45,640 nucleotides of DNA from Colwellia sp. MB02u-6 (GCF_014077095.1 NZ_JACGVG010000016.1:1-45640); one strand, 5' to 3'; numbered from the stretch's first letter, positions 33,822-43,808 are shown. The notes: a model not told the origin generated them from the sequence alone. Numbers and translations are program-made.

Positions 33822-34223
33822 CTAGACCCATAACTCGTCTTTAGCATAAAGCTGATAAAGACCTTCCGCTTTATTAATTAGCAGCTTTGCATATTCGACT
33901 TGCTCCTCAACGTCATTTTTTAACAAACTATCAGCCTGTATTTGCCATTTAAAAGTAAAATGGCGTAATACGTTACGAGCCGGCTCACTTTGTTCCAAAA
34001 CCAAATGGTCAGTCGGTAAATCACCACTAATCACCCATACCTTGGTTTTATCTAACAAGTTAATTTTCCATACGGCCATTAAAGGGATCAAATAACGACT
34101 TTCAGTGTCGGCAACACTCTCTGTTACTAAGCCTTTCTCGGCAAGATATTTCGTTGCTTTTAAATACTGCTCTCGAATCCAAGCTTGTTGCTGTTCTTGA
34201 GTCATTGCTAATTTTTCTGTCAT
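33822..34223 (-). CDS. small conserved protein, DUF4826-like
   Basis: 133 residues, soluble, no signal peptide or membrane segment. The sequence resembles the DUF4826 proteins of marine gammaproteobacteria: QQAWIREQYLKATKYLAEKG near the N terminus, then a VWVISGDLPTDHL core (about 62-74) and RNVLRHFTFKWQIQA. The function of the family is unknown to me. It is a single gene on the minus strand between roxA (convergent) and the leucine dehydrogenase gene (divergent), and no strong ribosome site is seen. The family name is from memory; reality as a gene is well supported by codon pattern and sequence character. Confidence 0.75.
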   Translation of the reverse strand: MTEKLAMTQEQQQAWIREQYLKATKYLAEKGLVTESVADTESRYLIPLMAVWKINLLDKTKVWVISGDLPTDHLVLEQSEPARNVLRHFTFKWQIQADSLLKNDVEEQVEYAKLLINKAEGLYQLYAKDELWV

Positions 34224-34417
34224 ATTCAGGATCTTTTTATTAATAAGTTAATAACGGGAAGTTTGTATGGATTAATTCACAGCAAAGTTCAAATTTATTT
34301 ATAGCTTCACTAGCGAAGCATTTATCTAAATGGTATTGTGCGCAGCAAATTATTACAACCCTAGTTGAAGTAAAATTAATACTTGAACTATTTCTAAGAT
34401 CAATGGAGATTTCAATA

Positions 34418-35461
34418 GTGGCCGTTTTTGATTTAGTAGATTTTGATAACCATGAACAAGTTGTTTATTGTAGTGACGAAGCATCTGGGCTAAAAGCCAT
34501 TATAGCCGTTCATAGCACAGCCTTGGGGCCAGCAGCTGGCGGTTGTCGTTTTTGGGACTATGCCAGTGATGAAGCCGCACTTAAAGATGTATTACGTTTA
34601 TCTAAAGGCATGACTTATAAAAATGCCATGGCTGGTTTAAAACTAGGTGGTGGCAAAGGCGTTATAATTGGTGACGCCAAAACACTAAAATCAACCGCGT
34701 TGTTTAATGCCTATGGCCAAGCAGTTAATAATTTAAATGGCCGTTACTATACCGCTGAAGATATTAATATCACCACCGCCGATATGGCGATTGTTAACCA
34801 AAGTACCGCTTTTGTTTCTGGTCTTGAAGGTAAAAGTGGTAATCCCGCGCCATTTACCGCCTTAGGTACATTTTTAGGTATCAAAGCGGCCGTTAAATTT
34901 AAGTTAGGTAAAGACGATTTAACCGGTATTAAAGTTGCCGTGCAAGGCTTAGGCAGTGTGGGTTATTCACTTTGTGAAAAATTGCATGCCGCTGGCGCTG
35001 AGTTAATTGTAACTGATATTAATCAGCTTGCACTCGATAAAGCTGTTGCAGAGCTAGATGCTACTGTTGTTGGTTTAGACGAGATTTATAGTCAAGATGT
35101 TGATGTATACTCGCCATGTGCATTAGGTGCGTCAATTAACGATGATAGTATAGCGCAATTAAAAGCTACAATAGTTGCCGGTTGTGCTAATAATCAATTA
35201 GCCGAGTCTCGCCATGATCACATGCTGACAGAAAAAGGTATTTTGTATGCCCCTGATTATGTTATCAATGCAGGTGGTATTATTAATGTTGCTTTAGAAA
35301 TTTATCCAGAACCCTATTGTGCTGACAGTGCAACAAAATTAGTGGAAAATATCTACAACACCTTGATCACTGTTTTTGAAACTGCCGCGGCTAATAAGAT
35401 GCCAACGGGTTTAATTGCCGATGAAATGGCACGTAATATTATAGCTAACGGATCGAAATAG
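34418..35461 (+). CDS. leucine/valine/phenylalanine-type amino-acid dehydrogenase (probable leucine dehydrogenase)
   Basis: 347 residues. An NAD-dependent oxidative deaminase of branched-chain amino acids that starts Leu, Val and Ile breakdown. GPAAGGCRFW and the catalytic-lysine segment AGLKLGGGKGVI (about 71-82) are family signatures, as is TAEDINITTADM. The NAD motif is VQGLGSVGYSLCEKL (about 178-192). The C-terminal APDYVINAGGIINVALE is also diagnostic. I choose GTG at 34418 over the in-frame ATG at 34403: GGAG at 34405-34408 lies nine nt before the GTG, and the protein then begins MAVFDLVDFDNHEQVV as its relatives do. Substrate preference among Leu, Val and Phe cannot be read off. Confidence 0.93.
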   Translation: MAVFDLVDFDNHEQVVYCSDEASGLKAIIAVHSTALGPAAGGCRFWDYASDEAALKDVLRLSKGMTYKNAMAGLKLGGGKGVIIGDAKTLKSTALFNAYGQAVNNLNGRYYTAEDINITTADMAIVNQSTAFVSGLEGKSGNPAPFTALGTFLGIKAAVKFKLGKDDLTGIKVAVQGLGSVGYSLCEKLHAAGAELIVTDINQLALDKAVAELDATVVGLDEIYSQDVDVYSPCALGASINDDSIAQLKATIVAGCANNQLAESRHDHMLTEKGILYAPDYVINAGGIINVALEIYPEPYCADSATKLVENIYNTLITVFETAAANKMPTGLIADEMARNIIANGSK

Positions 35462-35487
35462 TTTTAACACCAATAAGCTAGATTGCT

Positions 35488-35524
35488 AAACTAATAGCTT
35501 AAGTGCTTAAACTATTAGTTTTCA
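35488..35524 (+). terminator. terminator-like hairpin after the leucine dehydrogenase gene
   Basis: AAACTAATAG at 35488-35497 pairs with CTATTAGTTT at 35512-35521. Inside it TTAAG pairs with CTTAA, giving a long stem, with four U at the end. Confidence 0.7.
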
Positions 35525-35591
35525 GTATATAATTAGCCTATACAATAAGTTATGCCATAATCGCATGAATAGAAAGCATGGCGATATATCA

Positions 35592-35635
35592 GTTGATTTT
35601 ATCAACACTTAGCCAATCAGGTTAAGTGTTGATAA
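35592..35635. promoter_or_regulatory. overlapping, mutually exclusive hairpins
   Basis: A perfect 13-bp stem, TTATCAACACTTA (35599-35611) against TAAGTGTTGATAA (35623-35635), has an 11-nt loop. The same left-arm ATCAAC (35601-35606) can instead pair with GTTGAT at 35592-35597 across three T. No U-run follows either fold on either strand, so it is not an ordinary terminator. It lies 10 bp from the ydiJ stop codon. Confidence 0.6.
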
Positions 35636-35645
35636 TAAAGATAGG

Positions 35646-38600
35646 CTATAAGGCGTTTAATAAAGCCTGCACTGGATGCAAAGTTACTTTGTTATCTAAG
35701 CGCTTTATTTGACTGCGACATGAATAGCCAGTAACCAATATTTGCTCAGTCGCTAAATCGGCTACTTTATTATGCCAACTCATTTGATACAGTGCTTTTG
35801 AGTTATCTAAATTAACTTTTTCATGACCATAAGTACCTGCCATACCACAACAGCCAACTGACACACTGGATAACGACAAACCAAAATGTTGGAATATATG
35901 CTGCCACTGCCCTTCACTACCGGCTAATGCGGTTTTTTCGGTACAATGAGCAAAGAGCTTATAGTCTACAGAATTTTCGCTTTTAAACGCTTTATCAATC
36001 ACCGTGCTACTTTGTGATGCAATAATCGCTATTAACCATTCATGTGCTAATTTGACCTCAAAATCGCCACGCTTATTACCTAATACCTGGTTATATTCGT
36101 CCCTAAAACATAAGGCTAGTGAGGCGTCTAAACCCACCATAGGTATGTCAAGTTGATGAATTTGATTTAAGAATTCTGCCGTTGATTTAGCTGTATTGGC
36201 AAACTTAGCTAAAAAACCTTTTACGTGTTGTGGCTTACCATTGGGCTTAAAGGGTAATAATATGGGTTCAAAACCAAGCTTTTTCACCAACAACATAAAG
36301 TCTTCAACCACTTTTGCATCATAAAACGAGGTAAATGGGTCTTGAACAATTAACAATGACTTCGCACGTTTATCAGCAGACAAGCTTTTAAGTGCTGATA
36401 AATCAAAGGTGGTAAATTTATGCTTAGTGACTCTTTGCGCTAATGTCGGCGTCGACAATAAAGGCGTGTCAACATAGCCGATAGTCACTTGCGAGAATTT
36501 ATCATAAATATTAGACGCCAAAACACTATTGACTATTTTTGGTGCTTTAGCCATGACTGGCGTCATTAATTCGACATTCGCCACTAAGTGATCTTTTAAC
36601 GGTCTAAAATATCGCGAGTGATACAGGTTAATAAATCGAGCCCTAAAATCAGGTACATCAACTTTAATAGGACACTGACTAGCGCAAGCTTTACACGCTA
36701 AACACCCTTGCATGGCTTCCATCACTTCATGGGAAAAATCATCGTTTTCAACACTTTTAAACTGGCTATTGAAACGATTTTTCAGCTTGTCTAATAATCT
36801 TTTTACCGACCAATTTTGTATGTTTTGCTCCAACGCTAGCACATCAACACCTTTAGATTCGACTAAGCGCAACCATTCGCGCATTAAGCCAGCTCTGCCT
36901 TTGGGCGAATGCCTGCGATCTCGTGTTACCTTGCTTGAAGGACACATCGGGCTGTCTACATCATAATTAAAGCACAAGCCATTACCATTACAGTCAAGTG
37001 CAGAACTGAAGGAGTCTTTTACCGTCACAGGTATTTGTCGGTCATAAAAACCACGCTTTGTGTCATCAACAGAAACTAGCTTTTCAGTGGAATGATAAGG
37101 CGTACAAATTTTACCCGGGTTCATTTTATTTAACGGATCAAAAGCAGCTTTAATCTTTCTTAATTCGGTAAATAAAGTTTCACCAAAAAATTCAGGGCCA
37201 TATTCACTGCGATAACCTTTACCATGCTCGCCCCACATTAAGCCACCATATTTAGCGGTTAATGCCACCACCTGATCTGAAATTTCTCTCAGTAAAAGCT
37301 CTTGCTCTGGATCGCACATATCCAATGCAGGTCGAACATGTAAAACACCCGCATCAACATGACCAAACATACCATAATGCAAACCATGGCTATCGAGTAA
37401 CTGTCTAAACTCAACAATATAGTCAGCTAAATTTTCTGGCGGTACGGCAGTGTCTTCAGCAAAAGCTAACGGCTTTTGACTACCTTTGGTATTACCTAAT
37501 AAACCAACCGCTTTCTTACGCATGCCATATAACTTGCCAATACTGGCTAGATCTGAGGTAACTTGATAACCAATAACACCGGTTTTGTTGGCTATGTCTT
37601 TATCAAGCTCTACGCATAAGGCGCTAACTTGCTCGGCAAGGCCTTCAACACTCTCGCCGTTATATTCCACCATATTGATGCCGTCCATTACGGCGCCATC
37701 AACATCTTGCAACATATCACTAACCAGTTGCCAAACAATATCTTGTTTAGCTAAGTTCAATACTTTACTGTCAATGGTTTCAACTGACGTCGCTTTAGCT
37801 TGCACTAGTCTCGGTGAATGACGCAACGCCGAGTCAAAACTGTCATATTTAATGTTAATCAGCGTTTTAGCTTTAGCTATCGGTGTTAGATTTAGTTTTG
37901 CTTCACAAACAAAGGCTAACGAGCCTTCAGAGCCAGTAATAATACGGCTTAAATCCACTATTGATAAGTCATCATTAAAAACATGTTCTAAATCATAGCC
38001 GGTGAGGAATCGATTCAAACGAGGAAATTTTTCTAAAATTAATGCGCGATTATCCCCACAAGACTTCAGGACTTGTTGCATCAGTTTTGCTTCAGTACTA
38101 TCTTGCTGTGCTAATGCCTGTGCTTGAGCAATGGTTTGGGGTTTTGTATTTAGAAATTCGCCATTCACTAATACGCTTTCAAGTGCTAAAACGTGGTTAG
38201 AGGTTTTGCCATAAACTAATGAGCCTTGACCTGAAGCATCTGTATTAATCATGCCACCAATAGTGGCTCGGCTGCTAGTAGATAAATCAGGAGAAAAGAA
38301 AAAACCATAAGGCTTAAGATAATCATTTAATTGGTCTTTAATCACCCCAGCTTCGACTCGAATCCAATTCTCTTCGATATTTATCTCTAAAATATTATTC
38401 ATATATTTTGATAAATCAAGCACGATACCAGGCGTTAAACTTTGACCATTAGTACCAGTACCGCCGCCGCGAGCACTAAACTTTATCGCGTTAAATTGCT
38501 CTTCACTGCCCAGTAGCGTCACCACTTGAATGTCTTGTTTACATCGAGGATGCAGCACTAATTGTGGCAGTTGTTGATAAATACTATTGTCGGTGGCGTG

Positions 38601-38720
38601 CGCTAAACGTGCACTATATTGAAAGTTTATATCACCGGTAAAATGTTTAGTCGCCAAGATTTTGGCAAACTCTTGATATAAAGGAGAAACTAACTCTTGA
38701 GGACTTAAGCGAGGTAACAT
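35646..38720 (-). CDS. ydiJ: YdiJ-type FAD-linked oxidase with [4Fe-4S] domain
   Basis: 1024 residues (E. coli YdiJ 1018). The N-terminal FAD-binding domain includes RGGGTGTNGQSLTPGIVLDL (about 84-103). The oxidase C-terminal domain carries GMFGHVDAGVLHVRP (about 446-460) and MWGEHGKGYRSEYG, and ends MNPGKICTP near 540. A ferredoxin-like cluster CLACKACASQCP lies at about 671-682. A C-terminal CCG-like segment, VGCCGMAGTYGHEKV, is near 953. E. coli YdiJ has been linked to D-2-hydroxyglutarate oxidation; the substrate here may be that or another 2-hydroxyacid. No signal peptide; probably cytoplasmic or membrane-associated through an electron acceptor. In E. coli ydiJ is also near ppsA-ppsR-aroH. 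Confidence 0.92.
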   Translation of the reverse strand: MLPRLSPQELVSPLYQEFAKILATKHFTGDINFQYSARLAHATDNSIYQQLPQLVLHPRCKQDIQVVTLLGSEEQFNAIKFSARGGGTGTNGQSLTPGIVLDLSKYMNNILEINIEENWIRVEAGVIKDQLNDYLKPYGFFFSPDLSTSSRATIGGMINTDASGQGSLVYGKTSNHVLALESVLVNGEFLNTKPQTIAQAQALAQQDSTEAKLMQQVLKSCGDNRALILEKFPRLNRFLTGYDLEHVFNDDLSIVDLSRIITGSEGSLAFVCEAKLNLTPIAKAKTLINIKYDSFDSALRHSPRLVQAKATSVETIDSKVLNLAKQDIVWQLVSDMLQDVDGAVMDGINMVEYNGESVEGLAEQVSALCVELDKDIANKTGVIGYQVTSDLASIGKLYGMRKKAVGLLGNTKGSQKPLAFAEDTAVPPENLADYIVEFRQLLDSHGLHYGMFGHVDAGVLHVRPALDMCDPEQELLLREISDQVVALTAKYGGLMWGEHGKGYRSEYGPEFFGETLFTELRKIKAAFDPLNKMNPGKICTPYHSTEKLVSVDDTKRGFYDRQIPVTVKDSFSSALDCNGNGLCFNYDVDSPMCPSSKVTRDRRHSPKGRAGLMREWLRLVESKGVDVLALEQNIQNWSVKRLLDKLKNRFNSQFKSVENDDFSHEVMEAMQGCLACKACASQCPIKVDVPDFRARFINLYHSRYFRPLKDHLVANVELMTPVMAKAPKIVNSVLASNIYDKFSQVTIGYVDTPLLSTPTLAQRVTKHKFTTFDLSALKSLSADKRAKSLLIVQDPFTSFYDAKVVEDFMLLVKKLGFEPILLPFKPNGKPQHVKGFLAKFANTAKSTAEFLNQIHQLDIPMVGLDASLALCFRDEYNQVLGNKRGDFEVKLAHEWLIAIIASQSSTVIDKAFKSENSVDYKLFAHCTEKTALAGSEGQWQHIFQHFGLSLSSVSVGCCGMAGTYGHEKVNLDNSKALYQMSWHNKVADLATEQILVTGYSCRSQIKRLDNKVTLHPVQALLNAL

Positions 38721-38790
38721 AGGTGAAAGTCTATTAACAATATTATGTGGTTAATATTGTATCACGGCATATTGTCAATTTGATCAGTTA

Positions 38791-38846
38791 ACAAAAAAAG
38801 CCTAAGAACTTTTTTATCATCATCATGATAAAAAGCACCTAGGCTT
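38791..38846 (-). terminator. rho-independent terminator of ppsA
   Basis: Outer stem AAGCCTA (38798-38804) with TAGGCTT (38840-38846). Inner stem CTTTTTTATCAT (38809-38820) with ATGATAAAAAG (38825-38835), one T bulged. On the minus strand a run of seven U follows the outer stem, downstream of ppsA. Confidence 0.8.
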
Positions 38847-38928
38847 GATTAAATGTTAATACAATGTAATCCTACTCTACTTAAACTTAATTTAACGTCA
38901 AGCAGCAGATTTGTACCCGTATAAATGG

Positions 38929-41310
38929 CTATTTATTTTTATTATGCTGTTCTGCTAAATATAACCAGGTAGGTAAAACAGTGTCAGGGTTCAGTGATAA
39001 ACTTTCAATGCCTTTTTCAACTAACCATGCAGCAAAATCAGGATGATCTGACGGACCTTGACCACAAATACCGACATATTTCCCACGTGCCTTACAGGCG
39101 TTAATCGCCATTTCTAACAATATTTTAATCGCAGGATCTCTTTCATCAAACAGGTGAGCCACTAAACCAGAGTCACGGTCTAAACCTAAGGTTAATTGCG
39201 TTAAATCATTAGAGCCAATAGAAAAACCATCAAAGTAGTCTAAAAACTGATCGGCGAGTAAAGCATTAGACGGTAATTCACACATCATAATAATACGCAG
39301 TCCATTTTCACCACGTTTTAAACCATGCTCTGCTAGAATATCAATAACTGCAGCGGCTTCGCCAAGGGTGCGAATAAATGGGATCATAATCTCAACATGG
39401 GTCATGTCCATGTCGTTACGTACGCGTTTAATCGCCTCACATTCAAGCGCAAAACAATCTCTGAAATCTTTTGATATATAGCGAGAAGCGCCACGGTAAC
39501 CTATCATGGGGTTTTCTTCTTCTGGCTCAAAACCTTCGCCACCAACTAAGTTTGCATATTCGTTTGATTTAAAATCGGACATACGCACAATAACTTTTTC
39601 TGGCGCATAGGCTGCAGCTAAAGTAGAAATACCTTCAGTTAGCTTGGCAATGTAAAATTCAACGGGGTTGTCATAACCAGCAATAATCTCGCGAATTTCC
39701 TCTTGAAGTTCTGCTGACTGATCATCAAAGTTCAATAGTGCTTTGGGATGAACACCAATCATTTTGTTAATGATAAATTCTAAACGCGCCAAACCAATAC
39801 CGGCGTGTGGCAAACGGGCAAAGGCAAAAGCACGATCTGGGTTACCCACATTCATCATTATTTTCAATGGTAACTCTGGCATTGAATCCACTTCTGAAGT
39901 GGTAACGGTAAAGTCCAATTGACCTTGATAAATAAAGCCTGTATCACCTTCAGCACAAGAAACGGTTACTTCGTCACCTGTAGATATTTTACGGGTCGCA
40001 TCACCGCAACCAACAACCGCTGGAATACCCATTTCACGGGCAATAATCGCGGCATGACAAGTTCTACCGCCACGATTAGTCACAATAGCGGAAGCACGTT
40101 TCATGATCGGCTCCCAATCTGGATCTGTCATATCGGTAACTAATACATCACCGGGTAAAATTTTATCCATTTCAGCCAATGAAGATAATACCTTAGCTTT
40201 ACCACTCCCTATTTTGTGACCAATCGAGCGACCTTCACAAATAATCTTGGCGCTAGCTTGTAATTGAAATTGCTCCATCACATTAGCATTTTCACGGCTT
40301 TTAACTGTTTCTGGTCGCGCTTGTACAATGTACAACTTACCGTCTAGACCGTCTTTAGCCCATTCAATGTCCATAGCACGGCCATAATGTTCTTCAATCA
40401 CTACCGCCTGCTTCGCTAATTCTTCAACTTCTTGGTCTGTAAGAGAGAAAGTATCTGATTGCGCTTGGTCAATATCAACAATTTCAACTTGTTTACCGTG
40501 TTCTGGATTATCAGCGTAAATCATTTTAATGGCTTTACTACCAATATTGCGGCGAACAACCGCAGGCTTACCTTTTGCTAAAGTTGGCTTATGAACATAA
40601 AATTCATCAGGATTAACCGCACCCTGCACCACCATTTCGCCTAAACCGTAGCTTGACGTAATGAATACTACATCTTCAAAGCCTGATTCTGTATCAATAG
40701 AGAACATGACACCACTAGAAGAAATATCGCTGCGCACCATACGTTGAATGCCGGCAGAAAGCGCAACACCACGATGGTCATAACCTTGGTGTACACGGTA
40801 AGAAATAGCACGGTCATTAAATAGTGAAGCAAATACATGTTTAATCGCGATCATTACCGCGTCTAAACCACGAACATTGAGGAAAGTTTCTTGTTGGCCG
40901 GCAAAAGAAGCGTCGGGCATGTCTTCGGCGGTTGCTGATGAACGTACGGCAAATGAAGCGTCATCGGCAAAGCCGCCGGCAAGTTTTGCATAAGCTTTTT
41001 CAATGTCTTGCTGCATATCAGGTAAAAATGGCGTCTCAATAACCCATTGACGAATTTTACCACCACACTCAGCTAAAGCATTAATATCACCAACATCTAA
41101 ATCATCTAACAGCTGATAAATTTTATCGTTCAGGCCACTTTGTTCTAGAAATTCATTAAAAGCAAATGAGGTCGTTGCAAAGCCACCCGGCACTTGCACA
41201 CCAACATTTGAAAGATTAGAAATCATTTCACCCAATGATGCATTTTTACCACCTACACGATCTACATCATTCATGCCTAAATTTTCATACCAAAGCACAT
41301 ATTCTTGCAC
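38929..41310 (-). CDS. ppsA: phosphoenolpyruvate synthase
   Basis: 793 residues (E. coli 792). It converts pyruvate, ATP and water to PEP, AMP and phosphate for gluconeogenesis. The N-terminal ATP-binding domain (about 1-340) has [10 protein letters not shown] (about 20-29) and [19 protein letters not shown]. The swivelling domain carries the phospho-histidine in [15 protein letters not shown] (about 416-430), with a Thr two residues before the His that PpsR-type enzymes phosphorylate. The C-terminal PEP-binding domain ends in [12 protein letters not shown] and [14 protein letters not shown]. It is divergent from ppsR, its own regulator, with a shared 249-bp promoter region. Confidence 0.98.
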   Translation of the reverse strand: MQEYVLWYENLGMNDVDRVGGKNASLGEMISNLSNVGVQVPGGFATTSFAFNEFLEQSGLNDKIYQLLDDLDVGDINALAECGGKIRQWVIETPFLPDMQQDIEKAYAKLAGGFADDASFAVRSSATAEDMPDASFAGQQETFLNVRGLDAVMIAIKHVFASLFNDRAISYRVHQGYDHRGVALSAGIQRMVRSDISSSGVMFSIDTESGFEDVVFITSSYGLGEMVVQGAVNPDEFYVHKPTLAKGKPAVVRRNIGSKAIKMIYADNPEHGKQVEIVDIDQAQSDTFSLTDQEVEELAKQAVVIEEHYGRAMDIEWAKDGLDGKLYIVQARPETVKSRENANVMEQFQLQASAKIICEGRSIGHKIGSGKAKVLSSLAEMDKILPGDVLVTDMTDPDWEPIMKRASAIVTNRGGRTCHAAIIAREMGIPAVVGCGDATRKISTGDEVTVSCAEGDTGFIYQGQLDFTVTTSEVDSMPELPLKIMMNVGNPDRAFAFARLPHAGIGLARLEFIINKMIGVHPKALLNFDDQSAELQEEIREIIAGYDNPVEFYIAKLTEGISTLAAAYAPEKVIVRMSDFKSNEYANLVGGEGFEPEEENPMIGYRGASRYISKDFRDCFALECEAIKRVRNDMDMTHVEIMIPFIRTLGEAAAVIDILAEHGLKRGENGLRIIMMCELPSNALLADQFLDYFDGFSIGSNDLTQLTLGLDRDSGLVAHLFDERDPAIKILLEMAINACKARGKYVGICGQGPSDHPDFAAWLVEKGIESLSLNPDTVLPTWLYLAEQHNKNK

Positions 41311-41559
41311 GACAACATCTCCAACAAATTAATAAAAGTTAAGAAAGCAATTTTAAAATAGTCTAGTAACCAATAGACAGAAACAGCCTAAAAATAGCTT
41401 TCTTAACGCTTTTATCAAAGTATGTTGCATTAAATGGTTTATTTCACGCCACAGACATTTTACACTGCTAACCTTGAAACTAAAGCACTATTTGCAAGTT
41501 TTCACTTGGGACAATGGCATTATCCCCTATTCATCACAGCATAATATATAGGATTAACG

Positions 41560-42369
41560 ATGCGAGCAGCTTTTTATATTTCTGACGGTACAGCGATCAC
41601 ATCTGAAGTTTTTGGTCATGCCTTATTGTCACTTTTTCCAATGGAATTTGAACACGACACCATTCCTTTTGTAGAGACTAAAGAAAAAGCACTTGAGGCT
41701 TGCAAGCGGATAAATAAAGCGGCAAAGCGAACTGGCATACCGCCACTGGTTTTTCATACCTTCGTTAATCCAGATATTCGAGCGATTATTGACGGCTGCG
41801 ACGGCATTATTTATAATTTTCTTGAACACTTTATTGCGCCGCTTGAACAACAGCTTGGTCTCCAAGCTAAACCCAAAGCCCACAGAACACATAGTATTCA
41901 TGAGAATAGTTATGACTATCGCATCGAGGCGGTTAACTATTCTATGGCAAATGATGACGGTTCAAACATCACTAACTATGAGCATGCTGACGTAATACTG
42001 GTTGGTGTTTCTCGCTCAGGTAAAACGCCAACAGCGCTTTACCTAGCTCTGCAATACGGTATCAAAGCAGCAAACTACCCATTTACTGACGATGATATGG
42101 ACGAACTTAAAATACCCGCTTTTTTAAAAATGCACAAAAAGAAACTCTTTGGTTTAACCATAGATGCAGAACGTTTAATCGATATTCGTGATGGTAGAAT
42201 GGCCAACACTAAATACTCATCAGCTCGGCAATGTCGCATGGAAGTAAGAGAAGTTGAAAAATTATATAAACAAGAGAAAATTCCTTTTTTGAATACCACT
42301 AAGCTTTCTATTGAAGAAATAACCGCAAAAATATTGTCAGAAACAGGTCTTCAGCGCTATAAATATTAG
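41560..42369 (+). CDS. ppsR: PEP synthase regulatory protein, kinase and pyrophosphorylase (PSRP)
   Basis: 269 residues (E. coli 277), DUF299 family. It switches PpsA off by ADP-dependent phosphorylation of an active-site threonine and on by phosphate-dependent dephosphorylation. The N terminus AAFYISDGTAITSEVFGHAL is the family hallmark, and the P-loop GVSRSGKTPTALYLA lies at about 149-163. KLFGLTIDAERLIDIR is also conserved. AGGA six nt before the ATG is the ribosome site. It is divergent from its target ppsA and is followed by aroH on the same strand, the E. coli order. Confidence 0.97.
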   Translation: MRAAFYISDGTAITSEVFGHALLSLFPMEFEHDTIPFVETKEKALEACKRINKAAKRTGIPPLVFHTFVNPDIRAIIDGCDGIIYNFLEHFIAPLEQQLGLQAKPKAHRTHSIHENSYDYRIEAVNYSMANDDGSNITNYEHADVILVGVSRSGKTPTALYLALQYGIKAANYPFTDDDMDELKIPAFLKMHKKKLFGLTIDAERLIDIRDGRMANTKYSSARQCRMEVREVEKLYKQEKIPFLNTTKLSIEEITAKILSETGLQRYKY

Positions 42370-42433
42370 CCTAAGAGCATTTAGTTATATAATAATCTTA
42401 GAAAGCGGTTCACTTAAGCAACTATTTTCGTTA

Positions 42434-42482
42434 TGTTAGCGCGATATTATTATTGCGCTGCATAGCTATATGCAGGCTAACA
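42434..42482 (+). promoter_or_regulatory. branched RNA structure in the aroH leader
   Basis: Outer stem TGTTAGC (42434-42440) pairs with GCTAACA (42476-42482). Inside are a short GCG/CGC stem (42441-42443, 42456-42458) and a 6-bp stem-tetraloop TGCATA-gcta-TATGCA (42459-42474). The fold ends 15 nt before the aroH ATG. No clear Shine-Dalgarno lies in the free part, so it could affect initiation. It is not a recognised riboswitch class to me. Confidence 0.5.
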
Positions 42483-42497
42483 AGTATTTGATAGCCC

Positions 42498-43550
42498 ATG
42501 ACCATAAAAACTGATGAATTTAGAACCACATTAATTGACAATTTAGTTTCTCCTGCTGAACTTGCTCAGCAGATCCCACTTGACGATGAAACCGCGAATT
42601 TTATTATCAATAGCCGCAAGGATATTGAAGCCATTATTAAGGGTGATGATAAACGCTTACTGGTCATTATTGGCCCTTGTTCTATTCATGATACTGATGC
42701 CGCAATAGACTACGCTAAAAAATTAAAAGTCTTGCAAGAAAAATATGCTGATGAATTATTGATTGTCATGCGGGTGTACTTTGAAAAACCACGCACAACG
42801 GTAGGTTGGAAAGGTTTAATCAGCGATCCTGATTTAGATAAATCGTTCCAGGTCGCCAAAGGACTCAACCTAGCACGTAATTTGCTACTGCAAATTAATA
42901 AATTAGGCTTAGCTGCCGGCACTGAATTTTTAGATATGGTTACTGGCCAATATATTTCCGATTTGATCAGCTGGGGCGCTATTGGCGCACGTACCACAGA
43001 GAGCCAAGTACATAGAGAACTAGCTTCTGCGCTTTCTTGTCCCGTTGGTTTTAAAAATGGTACCGATGGCAATATTCAAATTGCAGTTGACGCCATTAAA
43101 GCGGCCAGTGTTCCACATGTACTTTATTCGCCGAATAAAAGTGGTCAAATGTGTATTTATCAAACCCATGGCAACCCTTTTGCTCACGTTATTTTACGCG
43201 GTGGTAAAACACCTAACTATCAAGAAGAGTATATCAAGGCCACATGCGAAACATTGACTAAATCAGCATTAGCAGAAAAAGTGATGATTGATTGCAGTCA
43301 TGGCAATAGCTATAAAGATCATAATAAGCAAATGGATGTAGCACAGTCACTGGCTGAGCAAATACAAGATGGCAATCAGTCTATCTTTGGCATTATGATT
43401 GAAAGTTTTATTGTGGAGGGTAATCAAAAAGTGGTCGCTGACCAACCGCTTGTTTATGGACAAAGTATTACTGATGCTTGTATTGATTTAGATACTAGTG
43501 AAGAAATTCTCAGCGTTTTAGCGAATGCGATTAAAACAAGAATGTTATAG
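42498..43550 (+). CDS. aroH: 3-deoxy-7-phosphoheptulonate (DAHP) synthase, AroH-like
   Basis: 350 residues (E. coli AroH 348). It joins PEP and erythrose 4-phosphate, the first step of the shikimate pathway. LLVIIGPCSIHD (about 53-64) contains the metal-binding Cys. KPRTTVGWKGLISDPDLD (about 97-114) holds PEP-binding residues, and GAIGARTTESQVHRELASAL (about 160-179) and DCSHGNSYKDH complete the class I alpha enzyme. The place after ppsR matches E. coli aroH, the Trp-sensitive isozyme, so Trp inhibition is likely by synteny, not proven. PEP supply (ppsA, ppsR) and use (aroH) are adjacent. No TrpR operator is evident; the leader is structured instead. Confidence 0.93.
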   Translation: MTIKTDEFRTTLIDNLVSPAELAQQIPLDDETANFIINSRKDIEAIIKGDDKRLLVIIGPCSIHDTDAAIDYAKKLKVLQEKYADELLIVMRVYFEKPRTTVGWKGLISDPDLDKSFQVAKGLNLARNLLLQINKLGLAAGTEFLDMVTGQYISDLISWGAIGARTTESQVHRELASALSCPVGFKNGTDGNIQIAVDAIKAASVPHVLYSPNKSGQMCIYQTHGNPFAHVILRGGKTPNYQEEYIKATCETLTKSALAEKVMIDCSHGNSYKDHNKQMDVAQSLAEQIQDGNQSIFGIMIESFIVEGNQKVVADQPLVYGQSITDACIDLDTSEEILSVLANAIKTRML

Positions 43551-43569
43551 TCAGTATTTTACGAAAGTC

Positions 43570-43590
43570 AGTTAAGTCTTTGACTTAACT
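43570..43590. terminator. hairpin after aroH, weak terminator candidate
   Basis: AGTTAAGTC (43570-43578) pairs perfectly with GACTTAACT (43582-43590) with a 3-nt loop, 20 bp after the aroH stop. The tail CCTTTGG is not a good U-run. Confidence 0.5.
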
Positions 43591-43639
43591 CCTTTGGCTG
43601 TTTGCTTAGCAAATGCTGCTGTGCTTTCTTATGCGTAGT

Positions 43640-43680
43640 CTGCCTATCCTAAACCCGAGATGGGTATTAATGATAGGCAG
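43640..43680. repeat. two-part hairpin between aroH and the cytochrome gene
   Basis: CTGCCTATC (43640-43648) pairs with GATAGGCAG (43672-43680), and an inner ACCC (43653-43656) pairs with GGGT (43662-43665). TAG and CTA just outside could extend it past a bulge. It lies between convergent genes. Confidence 0.6.
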
Positions 43681-43808
43681 CTACAGAGTTTGTTACAGGG
43701 TCTTTATAAGTGATTCAAGCCATGTATTTAATTAAACAACACTTAGAGATATAAGGTAATTACATCGACAGCACATTGTTTATTAATAACTCGCCACACT
43801 TTATGCTC

